Part shown: positions 11,501-25,581 of the stretch, in pieces | How positions within the stretch are numbered: position 1 is the first letter of the stretch | How the letters are laid out: the number at the start of each line of letters is the position of its first letter | Notes under the pieces: generated by a model | What the model saw: the letters and a program-made list of their open reading frames with translations, nothing else | What the model was told of the DNA's origin: nothing | Databases searched by the model: none | Translations under genes and position numbers: made by a program | Assembly: GCA_036583965.1 (NCBI GenBank) | Contig: JAZBQD010000014.1 | Coordinates: 39,170,990 to 39,234,989, forward strand | Reading direction: 5' to 3' | Source of the DNA: Prunella strophiata | Taxonomy: Eukaryota > Chordata > Aves > Passeriformes > Prunellidae | DNA length: 64,000 nucleotides

Positions 11501-14500
11501 GACTGAGTTAGTTGGCTAGTCCTCCCATTGGAGCAATTTGCTAACAGCAGGAGTGTATCCAGCAAAATGTAGTTCTTCACACAGACCTCCCAAGTTGTCC
11601 CATCTCTCCATCAGAGAAACTTTTGTGAGGCCTGGGGAAGGGAGAGTCCTTCTGTAAAAATATAAATAAAAATGCCATGTCTAGGTGGAACCCTGGAAAA
11701 ATTCCATGGAAGACTATCTCATTATGAACTCTTTCCTACACACTGTACACTAATCTGAAATATTAAAGAGCAAGGCAGAATATTAACAGGGAAAGCAGAG
11801 AGGCTTCAAGTAAGTGGGATCTGGACTCATTTGCGTTTGCTTTTTCAGATTATCTAGGAGATCTTGGGTGAGAGATACAGCTGCTGTGCCTCATCTTCTC
11901 CACAGAAAATAAAAAATTAATTAATGCCAGTGATGTGCCTCCCAGAACCATCCAGGACAGATAATTTACTAGGATGTATAAAAATCTTGTAAGGGGGAGC
12001 AATGTATCTTTTAAATAAATAAAGTAAGTGTAGCCCACACTCCAAATGGCTAGTGCAATACACAGAACAAGGATTAGCCTGTAAGCATAATCCTTAACAT
12101 TATTCTGTATGATGTGCAGTGTTCTGCTTGGAGATGCTATCTTGTCGGCACTTTTCTTCAAAATAGTTACACTATAAATTCTATCTCAAATCAGCTGACT
12201 GAGCAGGAATTGAATGTGTTTGGTTGGCAATTGTTTTGAAGGTTTTGTTTAAACCTTGACAGTTCCCCCAGAGAACTGCATTCACTTTAGGCAGTCCTTA
12301 AAGCTAGCAAGAGGAGAGCTACACAAAGGCAGTTTTGATGCTGTTAAAATTGTTATGTTGGGTTGTGCATTTGACTTGGCTTTCAGGAGAACAAAATGGT
12401 TTATATGGGCGTGGGTGAGAGAATGACTTAAAAGTGCAAGTTATGCACCTGGACTATTAAGCTATTTGTCCCTGTGTTCCTTAATACCTGGTTTCTGTCT
12501 CCAAAAATGCACACAGGAGTATTTTCAGGCTAGGGATATATTATAGTCTCTCACTAGTTAAACAAGTGGGACTGAAAAATACCAGGTTCTTACTATTTCT
12601 TTTCTCTAATGCCTGTTTCAATAGAGATATGAGTTCTGGGAGCACTGTATGACTTCATGCTTTTTTTTTTTTTCCAGAAGTAATGATAAAGAAGTAACAT
12701 GAAAGGCTAGCCCAAACAAAATCTTTGAACTAGAAGATGAACCAGATAAAAGACATACATTTCCCAATTCATTGCTATTTGTGCTTGTGAATTTTTGGCA
12801 AAGCAAGTGCTCCCTTGAGCTCCCAGATGCCCTATTCAACTGGAAATCTTAAAGGCACAACCCAAAGTATGGGCAATGTTTCATGAACAAAGGAAATAGG
12901 AAAATAGCATCTATTAATCACCATTTCTGAGTGCAAGGACGTTTTAAATTCATTTTGGTTTATATTTAAGAAAAAAATTTGCATGCAAACTTGCCAGCAT
13001 GTATGTTGGTCAAAATGTATTGTGCTCCCCTAGCAGGAGCCAGGGAGGGAGAATATAAACTGCAACATTCCCTGGGCTTCTGCAATATTGCATCTGCTCT
13101 CAATTAAAGTGAGATGTGGTTTCTAGGGACTGTATCTATGGTATTTATCTTACAACCATATTTTTTTATTGTTTTGCAATGATTTTATGAATTGCAATTG
13201 TAGCTTAAATAAAGGGGTGTTACAGTAGTGACCATATTGTCTGCATATTCCTTCTGTTGAGAATCCCAATACATATCATGTTACTGTCAGGGATTTAAGG
13301 AACAGCCATCTATGAAGTACCAGGATATGAACAAGACTTAAATAATTAAATCCACTACATCCACAGAAGAAGCTCTCTACTGAGGAACAAAAGGAGAGAA
13401 AATGTACGTGCTTTCAAAAGCCTAGAGAACACCTGGCAAACCACTGTCACCAGGTTCTGCACAGTGGAAAACAGTCAAGCCTTGAACTTAAAACTCTGTG
13501 TTTTAAATGCATAAAATGGGGTTTCATCCAGCTACATAATTTTTTCCATCCCCCTTCCTCTGAAGCCAATGGGGAGCTTCCATCTCAGTGACCAGCTCAA
13601 GCATTAACATTCAAGGGCTAAGAACGGACATTCTGTTTAAGAAGGATAAAATCTACTAAACAATTCTAATTCAATCCCAAATAGTTCCCAGAAACAGGTC
13701 TATTCATACTTGCCACGTGAAATCACTGCTCACAGCATATGGCCAGCTGTCAGATGACCTATGTTATAGCATGTTTCTGCTTTTCCCTGACACTGAATGG
13801 TTTGTTAACGTTTACCAGCTTTGTGTGAAAGGGATGGTCACAGCCAAAATTAATTCCCTCTGCCCTTTCTCACTGTCAAATTGTTACCCCTCCTGTCTGG
13901 TTTATGATACAACCAGGTAGGTCTGCTAGCTGCTGAGCAAGGTGAAAATACCCACCTTATGCTTATGATGTAAGGCAAAAAGGAGGCCCCAAACCAAATA
14001 TTGAGAGTTCCATTATCCACCCACAACATCATCCCACACTGCCAGATGTTGTCCTCTCTATTCTGCAGCTCAAAACATTCATAGTCTATCTGAGCTATAG
14101 CATGCTCAGCCCCACGCACAGAAACTGGAATCTAAGAGCAGGAAAACTAGACAATATGAGTGCTTGAAGACTCCAGAGGGCATAGGTACTTCTGATGAAG
14201 TGACCTTTACAGGCAGACATGAGGGTCCACAATGAGCATGGTTGGTGAGTCAGTTTGACAGCCAACTCATCTTGTTCTTCGGACAGATCACAGATGTGTC
14301 CCAAGAATCTAATCAGGATAATTCCCTGCCAGGAATATGTTGATTATAGAATATAAAACATAAAAATCAAGTCTCCAAAACTCTAATAGGTGCAATAACA
14401 GAGGAAAAAAATACTCTCTGTTCTGATCTGCTTTTAAGGAATAGCCCTGCCAGCAAAACCGCAGAAATGTCAACAAGCCCATCACTTAACCAATATGAGC

Positions 14501-17500
14501 TTTGCAAAGCTGTACTAGTTTAATTCACATAGTTTTAAAGAAAAGGGTTGGTCCAGAAATGTTTCCCCAATAGAAGCATAAATTATTCAGAATATTTAGG
14601 CAGAAGAGCGTGTGGTTTCAGATGGACCTGACCACTTTAATTGTTAATACCTGACACTTTTTCAGCCAGCCCTTTTTAACATTAACAGACTACAGTAGTA
14701 GACTACTCCACTGATGTCACAGAAAAAAAGCATCAGCATTTCTGAAGTAGCTGAAGTAGTGAAAAAAAGAGACAAATCTGTGTCAACAAATGTGTTTTAT
14801 CGCTAATGATCACAAAGCCATGACAGTTTTAATTACCCAGACTTCCCCTTATAATAATGGCCCCATAAAATGTTGACTAAATAAAAAATAACATCAATAT
14901 ACATAAAACTGAAAGCAGATGACTGAGATTTTTGAACCAGAAGACATTGCTGGAAAAGGACAAATGCTTCTGAGAGTCTGTCACCTATTTGGCTAGATAT
15001 ATTGTTTTAAAATGAAATCTGCCATTCATGGCAACCAGATAATTTCTTTCAAGGCTCTGAATGTGCTCCTACCAATTTGTAAAGAGTGGTCCTATACTGA
15101 AATTGGCTATTGACAGAAAGCAAAATGTGAGAGAAATTCAGCAACTTTTAGAGTACCAGTTTAACTGATCAAATACGTTTGCTTATAGGGCCCAGTCTTG
15201 CAAGAACCTAAGAGTAATCAATCCCTGGTCTCAGCAGAATTTGACTGATGATAAACACCTTGAAGGTTCAGTTCTTAAGACAAAAAATAAGTCAGAAGCA
15301 GTTCCTAAAAAAACTTTCATGAAGGCCTATGAAGATCTTAAAAACATTTAGCAAAATGTGAAGCAATTGGGGAGATTTAGAGGAGCACTGCAAATGCTTC
15401 TTGTCAAGGTAAAGAAGCCAGCCATTCATATTTAAAATATTCACTGATTTTGCTGCTTCTTTTTTTGATTGTGGTTTGTCTCAAGAGGATGTCACAGCTG
15501 GTAGACTTCTAAAACTAGTGGATTTAGCAAAATTACAGACCCAGAATCTTTCCCCTTTCTCCCTATTTTGTAAAAATTACATCAGGCAGACATCAATATA
15601 TTTCTATGTGTTTTAGATTTATTGAATCTTAATCTATTTTTATGTTCTCTTCACACTCTGGTAATTGACATACTTGTAGTGTATCCTACTTTGCCACAGT
15701 GACAAGAGACTAACTAGACCAGACAAACTTTTTAAAGGCAATAAGTGAGATCATATTAATTTAGGAAGCACTCTTCCACTTGAGACCTTCATACAATTAA
15801 AGAAAAAAATCATGCTCTGAAATCTGTATACTTAATGTGTTCCACAAAAGCCACCAACAATAAACTTATAAACAATCTAAATTAGTGGCTTCACTTTGAC
15901 TGGTTAACATATCTTAGTGGTAGGGTAGAACCTTATACAACAAGCACATTTGCAAGATTTTGGTCATGGATTATACCAAAGTGTCTACATATGTACGGAT
16001 GTGCTGTGGCACTGAACAGCCTGCAGTTCACAGCCAAGGATTAGAAAGAAAAAAGTTACTTTGTATAATCTTTTCTTCTTATAGAATGTATTATGTTAGT
16101 CTTCTCTTTTCAGATTCTTTATGTTTACTTGAAAATTGCTAAGCTATATTTACATGGATAATGAGTTATTATCATTACAAATGCACTCTATTATTAGACT
16201 AGTAGCTGCTAACTACCATCTGCATTTCTCTATGACTATGCTTTCAAAACCTACTCTAATGCAAAGCCCTAACCACCCTTTAAAACTGAGGGGAGAAAAA
16301 AATCATGAGTTGGTAAAGCCTTAATCTGTTAATCTGTTGAGGATTCTATCTCACTTTTTGGGGACTCAGAAGGAAATGGCAGGGTAACAATCCCACTATG
16401 TGGACTCAGGTTCTGAGATCCCTTGTTATTCAGTGCTCAGCAATAGCTCTTTTGGTTGTTTACTATAGGAAAAACTGATGCTTTGTGAATTTTTTCCATA
16501 ATAACCATATTGTCAGGAATTACACTCTTTTCACTGCCTACACATGTAATCATGGGAAAAGCAATCAACAGTTTTTCCAAATACCATTTTTTTTTACCCT
16601 TTCTGCATCTTCCACCTTCCAACTCTGGCCTTCCAGTTTCTCATGGCCATTCCCTCAAAGCCATCAGAAGACTGGGAGACACCTGAATATGCTGACTGTT
16701 ATATTCTGCTCATTTCTTTTGAAAGCATGATCTTATTTGATTAGTAGTGAGCAAGAACAGGCAACCCTCTAAAGTTGCTAAAAGGAGGAGTTGCTCTTCT
16801 CATTACAGAGAAGAGAAAATAAACCTACATGAGCATTCAGCTGTACACAGGCTGTGGAGCAAAGTCAAACTGCACCACTTGTGGCTTTGTTTGAGTATCA
16901 TTTCACAAGGGCCTGAGAAGGGGACTGGAATTACTAGTGAAAAGGCATAGCATGAAAAATGGCAATAACAGGTGCATGTTTTAACAGCATTAGCCAGCAA
17001 CACCTGTAACTGACAGACCAGAGCATGGGACTTCTAATAAATGCACACTGTCCACCTCTATAATTATATGCTGGAAAATTTCATTTCTAAAATCTGTGAT
17101 AAATTACTACAGAATGGAAGGCATGCTGGCACCTTTCCAGTCATTGAGTTCTTAGCCTCATTTCGGACTTTGCCCAAAGGACCTGCACTAGATAAGCAAA
17201 AGATTAGGGTGGATGCATCTGGACAGAATCTGAATGAGGGTGGAATACAGACTGCTTGTGTATCTGAAGCAACATCACTATGGGAGGAATTGTGGTTCCC
17301 ACAGACTAGCAAAGAATATTGAGGCTGATAAATGCATTGAGAAATGGGGGACAGTAATTTTCTGAGGATGATGCAATGAAGATGAAGATAGTGCAGGGTT
17401 AGAAAATTGGTATTAAATGAGAAATATATGTGGACCAACCACAAGCATAATTTCCCTTGAGACTAAGTGAGTGTGAGGATAAATGTCTGGAAGCAGTCTC

Positions 17501-18907
17501 TGCACTAGGGGTTCAGAAGACTGAAGAACAAGGAAGTAAAGCAAAGCTGTATGAAAACTGAATAGAGCAGTGCTATAGGATACTTCCGAGCAATTCCATT
17601 AAAACAGGATTTTCTCCCATCCCACAGAGGTTTAACTGCCTGTCAGACATATATGATTTTTACACCTAGACTTCCAAGTAAGTACAAATTGCTCTCAGCA
17701 CATTTCAAGAACATTTGTTAGACCATTTTAAAAGTTGGAAGCCAGTTGTAGTTTGGGAGCTGTTTTGTAGCTGAAAACTAGCTGGTTTGTGTTTTATAAA
17801 ACCAGTCCATAATGGTGATTAGCCTCTTCAAACACCATTTATGTAATAATAATTGAGAAGTTTAATATTTTCCAATTGACTACTAAACACATGTAATACT
17901 TTTATATCTAAAAAAAGTTGTGGCTGAATTTGGTGCATATAATGGCAAAGGACAAACCACACCAGCACGAGTCAAGGACTGCATGCAGATACTGCTCAGT
18001 CTTTCACATACAGCTATCACTGCATTCAAGTTCTTATATGCAAAACTTCAATGTGAGATGTGAGCAAAGTCCTTGCAAATAGTGACACCTCTGTGTGGTT
18101 CTGATCACAACTCTTTCTCCTCCCATGAGCATTCACACTGCCATTTTTCAATCCAGTTGGACTGCTCAAAGTCACAAGAGTCAAAAGAATAAAGTTATTT
18201 CTTCCTAGGATACAATCCAAAGATCTCATTACTTTTAGACTTACAAATCATGTGATCATGTCTGGAGTGGATTAAAAAAAACTGAGTACTCTGATACTGT
18301 CAATAACAGCTTTTAGGGAAAATTCTACTCAGTAAAAGCTTTAATATCTCATTCTTGCTCGGGCTGTAAACACACGTCAAAATATTGGGAGTTTCCTGCT
18401 GAATGAATGTTTCCTTCTCCAATCTGTACGACTGATTTTCATTTTAGAATGCAAAGTATTTTATTTCATTTTGTGAATTTGAATTTGCAAGAAGACTACT
18501 CATTCAACACTATTCCATCTCCCTCTGAGACACGCAACAAACCTGGGTGGTGTACTGGTTGTAAGTTCTACTCTTCCTCATAGTCCTTGTCTGCATACCT
18601 ACAGCTGAACTAGACATCCAAAGAAGAATCCAGTTCAGAGATATCATCAGCCTCAATTTAGTGAACTCCAGTTCAAATCACTTCATGCTAAATCCCTTCT
18701 AAATCAGTTTTTCTCAAGAAAGTTAGACCTCACACCATTTTTCTGAACCTGTAGTTAAAGTTACATCTAAGCTCTTTCTGGATTGTGCTACAGAGAGCCC
18801 ACAAGACTTTGCTTTAATTGTGCAGACTCAGTTTCTGCCCTTATAAAATCAGAATCATACCTATTTGTCAAATATATTGTAGACTAAATTGTCTGTAGGA
18901 GGATGAG

Positions 18908-18938
18908 ATCTCCAGTAAGACCATGTCTTACTGGAGAT
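18908..18938. repeat. Perfect short inverted repeat (hairpin)
   Basis: ATCTCCAGTAAGAC at 18908-18921 is followed by the 3-nt loop CAT and then by its exact reverse complement, GTCTTACTGGAGAT, at 18925-18938. A 14-bp perfect stem with a 3-nt loop is unusual by chance. Pairing does not extend convincingly outward, so the stem is too short for a typical microRNA precursor. Confidence 0.9.
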
Positions 18939-19070
18939 TCAGCATACTGTGTGCAGATAGCTTGGCACAGATGTCATGAAACATTATCAATTTTCTTAAC
19001 ATTTCCCCAAAGCATGACAAAATTACTTTGGTATTTGAAAGTCCCATCACATGATCATTTAAGCTATCTG

Positions 19071-19097
19071 AAAAAAAAAAAAAAAAAGAAAAAAAAA
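19071..19097 (+). repeat. Interrupted A tract
   Basis: A17, then G, then A9. It is a simple repeat. The open frame crossing it on the plus strand is a by-product. Confidence 0.85.
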
Positions 19098-21639
19098 GCT
19101 ATTCAAGTCTTTCTTAATGTTCTTATGGATCAGTGGCAGCAGTAAGTTCAGAAAACCTGTCTTGACACTGTGATTGACACTGTGACTTGCTACCTGTGTG
19201 TTTCCAGTACTCCACAAACTGCCCTGTGAAAGAAGGCAAATTTAGTAGGCGTGATTTTGCTAAACTTTCAGCATGTGCATGTTCTAAGTAGCTTGTCAGG
19301 TCCATAAAATCTCACTGAATTAAAACTGAGCACTGACTGACCCACAAGAAGCTGGTACACTGGCTGTCTGGTGCTGTCTGTAGCTTGATAGCTAGAAAAT
19401 CAATCCACTAGGCAAGGAAGCATCTTTCTGATTTCTCAAAGTTGACAAAGTGAAGCAAAATGCAATGCAACAAAGTCTGAGGTCACAAGACCACTCCTGT
19501 GAATTGAAACCAAGGAGAAAGTTGTCCTGTGTATGGGATCTGCCTCTAATTTCTTCAAAGGACATCTGGTCTGTCTGCCAAAGCACACCCTTAATGAGTC
19601 TGGCCAAAAACTTGCAATTCTGCACTTGTTAACAAACAACAGTGCTGGAAGCTCAAGAACTCAAAGAGTGAGATCTGTACTTGACAAGAAAAAAAGAAAT
19701 CTTTTATTTCTTAATTGATTTGAGTAATTTGTTCTGAGCAAAGAAGTATAGGAGAGGATCCCTTCAGTCAGGCAAGTCTTTCTCTCCTAGCTCAGAAGCA
19801 GACATGTGCCATGGTGATTTCACTGCACAGATATTCCTTCACATGTGCTATTACTCTATCTGTTCCTAGGACTTCCAGGAAACACTCTTTAATAAAGCAG
19901 CAGTGCACAGAAAGGCAGAAAGACAGTCTTTCCTACTAACAGTTCTTACATCCAAGAGGAATTTCCTACCCTGTAAATCTTCACAATGCTTAGACGAGGT
20001 AAGAAAGCAAAGGGAATTCAAAATTCACATCTCCACCCATAAATCCATTTCTTAAAAAAAGTAGTCCCATGCAAACATGGAGGAAAATTTCATTACCTTT
20101 ATTCCTCAACCTTCCATGTGAGGAGGCTGTATGACTTCCCGATTCACCAGGGAGTGAAACATTCACAGGACATGCACCAGAGCACAAGCTTTGGTACCCA
20201 GTGCTCAAAATACAGGTGGAAGATACATGTAACAGCACAAGCAACAGACAGAATCCTGCTGGCTGTCGCTGAGGCACCTCAGAATACACATTAGTCCTTC
20301 CAAAGCTAATTCAAACCTTTTAGCTCAAATTCTTGTTGCTTTGGACAAGAGCACATTAATAAAGCTTTGTGTTCAAATTGTCAACTTCAGACCACACCAC
20401 AAGCCTTTTGAAAACTTACAATCATAGAAATTGAAGATGTGGGTATAAAGATCAATGCTTTCAAGAGGAAGGCAAGATATTTTTGGTTGGTAATTGAAAT
20501 TCAGAGATTACTTCAGGCCTTTGGTAGTTTCAAAAACTGAACTCTCCCACACATTTTGAAGATATTCTGTTCAGGTCTAACACTGTCTTCCTTTTCTTCA
20601 ACTGACATTCCACTGTGTCCCAGTGGATTTTGATTTCTGATTATATTTGTTGTGAGCAACATTACAGTTGTTTATAATGTGAGGGCACTCAGTGGGCCCA
20701 AAGAAGGATTTGGATCCTCCCACATCTCCCTCCTTTTGCTTATACACAGCAGTACAGAACCATACTTGAGACCTGCCTAGCCCAAGAAGTTGTATCAGCT
20801 GGTTCTGTCACTTAGCTGCTACAAATCCTTTCTAGGTTGCTGTGGGATAGTCTGCCCTCATGAAATTGCACTCTAAACCCTAAAAAATCTGCCTTAAACT
20901 ATAAGTCATAATGAAGTATGAAGCATCAGGTTTTATTCTCTACTCAATTTATTCATCTTGTAAGCCATTAATTATAACAGGTGATGTTTTTGTTGTTGTG
21001 TTTATCTCACTTGGAATATTTCACTTTATTCTTCACTTCAAGATTCTGGAAAAGTCTCAAGTGTTGCAGTCTTATCTTCCTTGGGTAAGAAAATATTTTC
21101 TTGGGCTGATTTTCAGTTTGCCATCTTTCATTTGTAATATGCTTTGCAAAAGAGGGCTCCCAGACTAATATGAGATTATATTTACAATTGTTTGGGTTTT
21201 TCTTATTATAACCTCTCTTATTTGTCTTCTGATGGATATGTTCCAATCATTCCAGTCTCACTTCAGTCTTCCCATTATCGCATCTCCATAACAGACATTT
21301 CCTTTTGGAAATTGCATGACTAGAACAACATACAATATTCTTACATTAAAAAAAAAAAAAAAGGTGCTGATTTTTCTAATGGTATAAAACATTTTCAGTA
21401 TTGTTCTCCAGACCATTCTTTACTCAACCTAAAAAGTCCCCTCCTTAAAGCCTTTACAAACTAAATCAAAACAAGTCCTTTCCCTGTCAAATGCACATTG
21501 AAGGTAGGAAGGAAAAATGTGATGTTCAAGCAAAGTCATTAAGATGACAAATTCTAATGCTATGTTATTTCTGTAATTTTCTTTAACAGAATTGCTTTAT
21601 TTATTCTGGAAATTCTTAGGGAATGATTCTCCATCACCT

Positions 21640-21960
21640 TTGTACCATAACAGGGCAGCTGGGCATTCCCTGATGTAGGAAATCCCTGCACAAAATAAGG
21701 CAGTGTAGGAGGCCTTCATAGGTGGCCAAGGCGGAAAGGAGCAAGTGGCATAGGATAGGCCCTTGGGAACTGTTCTAACTAGTGTAATTTAGAGCATTCC
21801 TGCTCTCAGTTATGCCAGGGGCCACTTTGGCATCAATTCAACCTAGAATCCAGGGAGATGAAAAATGGCTTAGAGCCACTTTCCCCCTCCCTATACCCTG
21901 GGCCTGCACCATGTGTGGTTTGGCTGGCTCTGAGGATCTGGCCCCTACATTTTTAAACAG
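21640..21960 (+). repeat. Probable ancient amniote interspersed repeat
   Basis: The segment ends in CTCTGAGGATCTGGCCCCTA at 21930-21949, which resembles the 'gaggatctggccc' terminus I know from old CR1/L3-type repeats shared by birds, turtles and crocodiles. The preceding text (CAGGGGCCACTTTGGC, GGGCCTGCACCATG) also reads like the body of such an element. The copy is too diverged to assign a family. Confidence 0.35.
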
Positions 21961-22043
21961 AGCATTTTAAGTTGAAGTTGAAAAGTGAAAGAAAACGGAA
22001 TATGAAGAGTAAAAGGAGTAGAAAAGTGCTAAAGGGAGAGATT

Positions 22044-22066
22044 AAAAAAAAAAAAAAAAAAAAAAA
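22044..22066 (+). repeat. A23 homopolymer
   Basis: An uninterrupted adenine run within a purine-rich context (GAAAGAAAACGGAATATGAAG at 21988-22008). Confidence 0.9.
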
Positions 22067-22750
22067 GGAGGGAAACAGAATGGGTGGTATTGCTAAGTGT
22101 GAAGCAGAGCTCATGTTTAGCAAACTGAAGGAGAACTGGGGAAGTCTGGATTCACTTCCCAGCTACACCAAAGACTTTTAAATGACAACACTAGCCTATT
22201 AAGGTCAATTTCAAGGGGACCACTGAACTTCTCTGACCAGCTATACTAAATATGTTTAGCTTATTCCCTGAGAACTAAACAGCTTTGCCTGCAACCACTG
22301 TCACAGTGCCTTATAGCCCTGATTACCTACAATAGGAACACATCTGAAAAAACAAGACATTCCTGTCTTGAGAAGATCCACAAGACATGCATGGAACAGC
22401 TCTGGTGCAAGGCTGAGTGCATGGAACTCAGGAATGATGCTCTGTACTGCAGCTTCTCCTCTATCATGTGATATAAGATATCATGCTGTATCACACCATG
22501 GTAATGGAGAGCTCAGATCCCATGGTAAATCTGCATTCAATGTAGACAGAAGAGGGAGCTAGGAAGGGATTTTAGAGTTGGGGGACCCTGAGATTTCATT
22601 TCAAAACGTGCATGTTCATCAGGCTTTACTCAGAGTTTCTCTTCACCTTGGTATCACATCTGCAAAATGGAAATACAATTCCTCTGTAACAGCAGTGTGG
22701 TAATGATGCATTGGCACAGAATATGTCCAAACTCAACAGCAACATATAAA

Positions 22751-22768
22751 GGGGGGGGGGGGGGGGGG
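22751..22768 (+). repeat. G18 homopolymer
   Basis: Eighteen consecutive guanines in AT-rich DNA. The run can fold as a G-quadruplex and is prone to length error in sequencing, so the exact count is uncertain. Confidence 0.85.
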
Positions 22769-25536
22769 AATCCCTATGCTGATGGAACTTCAGCCTCATA
22801 TTTAAGTGTATCTTGACAAAGGACAGGTTTCCAGAATTATGATTCAGCATGTATCTAAACATGCTGATAAAATTTTAAATTATTAGCTGGAAAATGTGGA
22901 TGATCTTATTGGAATCTTGCAATATCCATTATACTCAAGTTATGCCACGCTATGCAAAGTGCCAGAGCAGGAATGCTGGGCATGTGGACAGAGGTATAAG
23001 GTGTGCAAATAATCATTCTGAGCACCTTCAGCATACCTTGTCATTCAGCCTTTGTCATAGGAGTCTCCAAGGAATGAATCCTGCTCTTCCAGAAAGACTG
23101 AATGGTAAGCAAGAGTTTGAAAAAGAATGAATGGAAGGAGGGAGAAAGAGAGCTAGAAGCGGAGCATAATTCCCATTTACAGCCCTTCAAACCTCACTAT
23201 GTCTAGCAGGTTTAGTAGTATCACAGTACTGGCAGATGTTGTGCCCTGTTTCTGCAGTGTATTTGTAGAAGTTCTATATGATACATCCACCACTACTGCC
23301 TTCTTGGTGGGAGATGATGTTCAATAGCCCTGAACGTATTCCCTACCACAAGCCAAAGTCCTTGTTAGAAGTGCCCAGGGAGATAATCCTAAATTTTCCT
23401 GACTCAGAGATGATCAAACTGCAAGTTTGAAAGGGTTGTCAAACCCCAACCTCTTGTACCTTTCCCCACACACTTCCCAGACCACGGGAGCACTCCTCCA
23501 AACTTCCTTGGTACCCAAAACCCCTTCAAGCACTAGCACTGTTCTCCTTTTCCTCTGAACCTAGGGCATCCTTTCTCCTAAGTATGAACCTCCAAACTCC
23601 TTTCTGAGGTTTGGAATAGCATCAAGCTGTTCCACTTAGTGCCTCCATGTTGCTGCTATTGCTTTGCTTGCCTCTCCCCTCTGTTACCACTCTCATTAGA
23701 TACTACACAGGGCCAAGCCCTTGCCTAGTCCTCCCTGTAGCAAAACAAAGCAGAAAGAAGAAAAAAAGAGGGAGAGAGAAAACAAAACAAAAAGCCCCAG
23801 TTCCCACTCTGGCAGAGACTTTAAAACACAGAGTGCAATTATGAAAAGGTTATCCAGATGGGACCCAGAGGGCGGGTGAGGGGAAGGAGAGCTGTCATCC
23901 AAAGGGAAAAAAAATCAGATGTATGGTAGCCCTATTCCTATAATATGATTCCTATTCCATGTGCAAATGTACAATGCAACGATAGTTCTCTTAGCCTGCA
24001 TGAGCTGGGTTAATTGGATGTAAGGAATTTTTTTTTAAATAACCCATTCATTTGATAAAAATCCAGCCTCAGTGATCACACCAAGCACGACTATTTCGCT
24101 AAAAATGCTTGCTTCTAATTGAATGAGATTCCTTCCTACTTTTAACTCTCTACCCTACAACACTGAAAAGCCAACCCTGTTGAGAATATGGTTACACTGT
24201 AAAGTGCTTTCACAGTTTTCAAATTTTCTTTGTATTTAAACAGAGCTGTGTATTTTTTCCTGAAATAGCCCCTGAAAAATTCATTCTCGGAAAGAAATCC
24301 GACAGAAAATTATGATGTAAAGGGTGAAAACCTGAAAGGCTGCAATCAACTGAGTGGAAATGGCCTTTATAATGTCCCTGTACAAGCACAGGGTGTTGCC
24401 ATAAACTTCACCTGTACTGTGTGGCCACACATAACATGTCGCTGTTTTACTACTGCAATACTTGAAGCTGACCATGAGTGGAAAGATATTTGAAGGGTTA
24501 TTATGACTGTGGAGAATGCTAAAATAATATTACTTATTAAAAACCCCCAAACTATTACTTACTCAGAGAATTACTAACCCCTGCCCTTAGCATGTATGAG
24601 CTGAAACCTAACTTACTGAAGGTGCCAAACTGAGTTGCAGTTTTCACTTCTCTCTCTGAGGCTAATCAAGTTTCTGTCACAAGTTACAGCAGCCCCAGGA
24701 TTACCTGAAATTCCAGTTGCTGGCACAACCCAGCATTTAAAATAGTTGCTTCAGCTACTGCTATGTGTTACCAAGGGGTTTTTTTATGGCAAGGGAATCC
24801 CAAAATAGGCTCCAAGAGAGTCCTGACTAGCAGTTTGTTTATGTATTTTTCTACTGCTACATGGGCACAAATTGGAGCTAGAGGAAGAATCTAAACTCTA
24901 CTAAAAAGTTACCCATCAAATTCTGTAATTTCCAGTTTTTCACAGTTAGCTAGGAGAGAAAAATAATATGATCCAATCAAAGTGTGTTTAAATGCTCACA
25001 CAAAGCATATCAGCAGTACAAAGTAACAAAATCATTGATCTCAAAAGGTTAAATTCAACTTTCTCATAGTACTTGAAAGTTAAAGGTATTGTGATAGGGA
25101 GGTGTGTGGGGGCAGATCTAGATCTGATTGTGTGCATTTTTCTGACATCCTATTGCAAATATTTTTTTTTAAGGAATTTCAGAAACCACTCTAGGCAAGT
25201 TTTTTACTCTAGTCTATCAATAGGCTATTCTAATGTAACGCACTAAGAGCAAGGGCGTATTTCCGTGACTTCGGATATCCCTTCCTAGATGTCCTTTACC
25301 CGTGTTGGCAGATCCGAGCGGAGCCGCAGCCGCAGCTGGCTCTGAATGGCAGATGTCCGCAGTGTTTTGTCTTGGCACCAGCCGCGCTCCCCCCTCCCTC
25401 CGCTGCTAAAACTGCGTGCGGTAGTGGATTGCGTTGGACTACGACCCTCAGCTGGTGCGATGCAGAGATTTTTGTTCTTCTATAGTAATTTACGCAGCAA
25501 ACCGTACAGTCCTAAAATTGACCGAGAGAGCGAACC

Positions 25537-25537
<1 letters not shown>

Positions 25538-25580
<43 letters not shown>
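25538..25580 (+). repeat. A43 tract inside the CpG island
   Basis: Forty-three consecutive adenines lie between GCGAACCC and GCGAGAATT. This is the longest homopolymer in the window, and it sits in CpG-rich DNA. An 85-codon open frame (25346-25603, first codon ATG) reads straight through it as polylysine. I regard that frame as incidental because it shows no known domain. Confidence 0.95.

Positions 25581-25581
<1 letters not shown>

Larger units (their letters stand above)
8590..21640. other. Long AT-rich non-coding stretch
   Basis: I see no recognisable gene in this 13-kb stretch. The longest unassigned open frames are about 100-125 codons, which is not exceptional for the length. One minus-strand frame (12161-11850) encodes two hydrophobic segments, and I list it as an observation only. 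Simple runs include T13 at 12661-12673, an interrupted A tract at 19071-19097 and A15 at 21348-21362. A block near 11430-11465 reads like the 'acagatgag-aactgag' segment of MIR/L2 repeats. Confidence 0.5.
21960..25240. other. AT-rich non-coding stretch left of the CpG island
   Basis: No gene is recognised. It contains an A23 run, a G18 run and purine-rich DNA near 23750-23800. GC content and CpG frequency rise sharply at about 25,240, where the island begins. Confidence 0.5.

Noticed and set aside
18908..18938. microRNA precursor
   Set aside because: The stem is only 14 bp with a 3-nt loop, and pairing does not extend. Typical precursors need a stem of about 30 bp.
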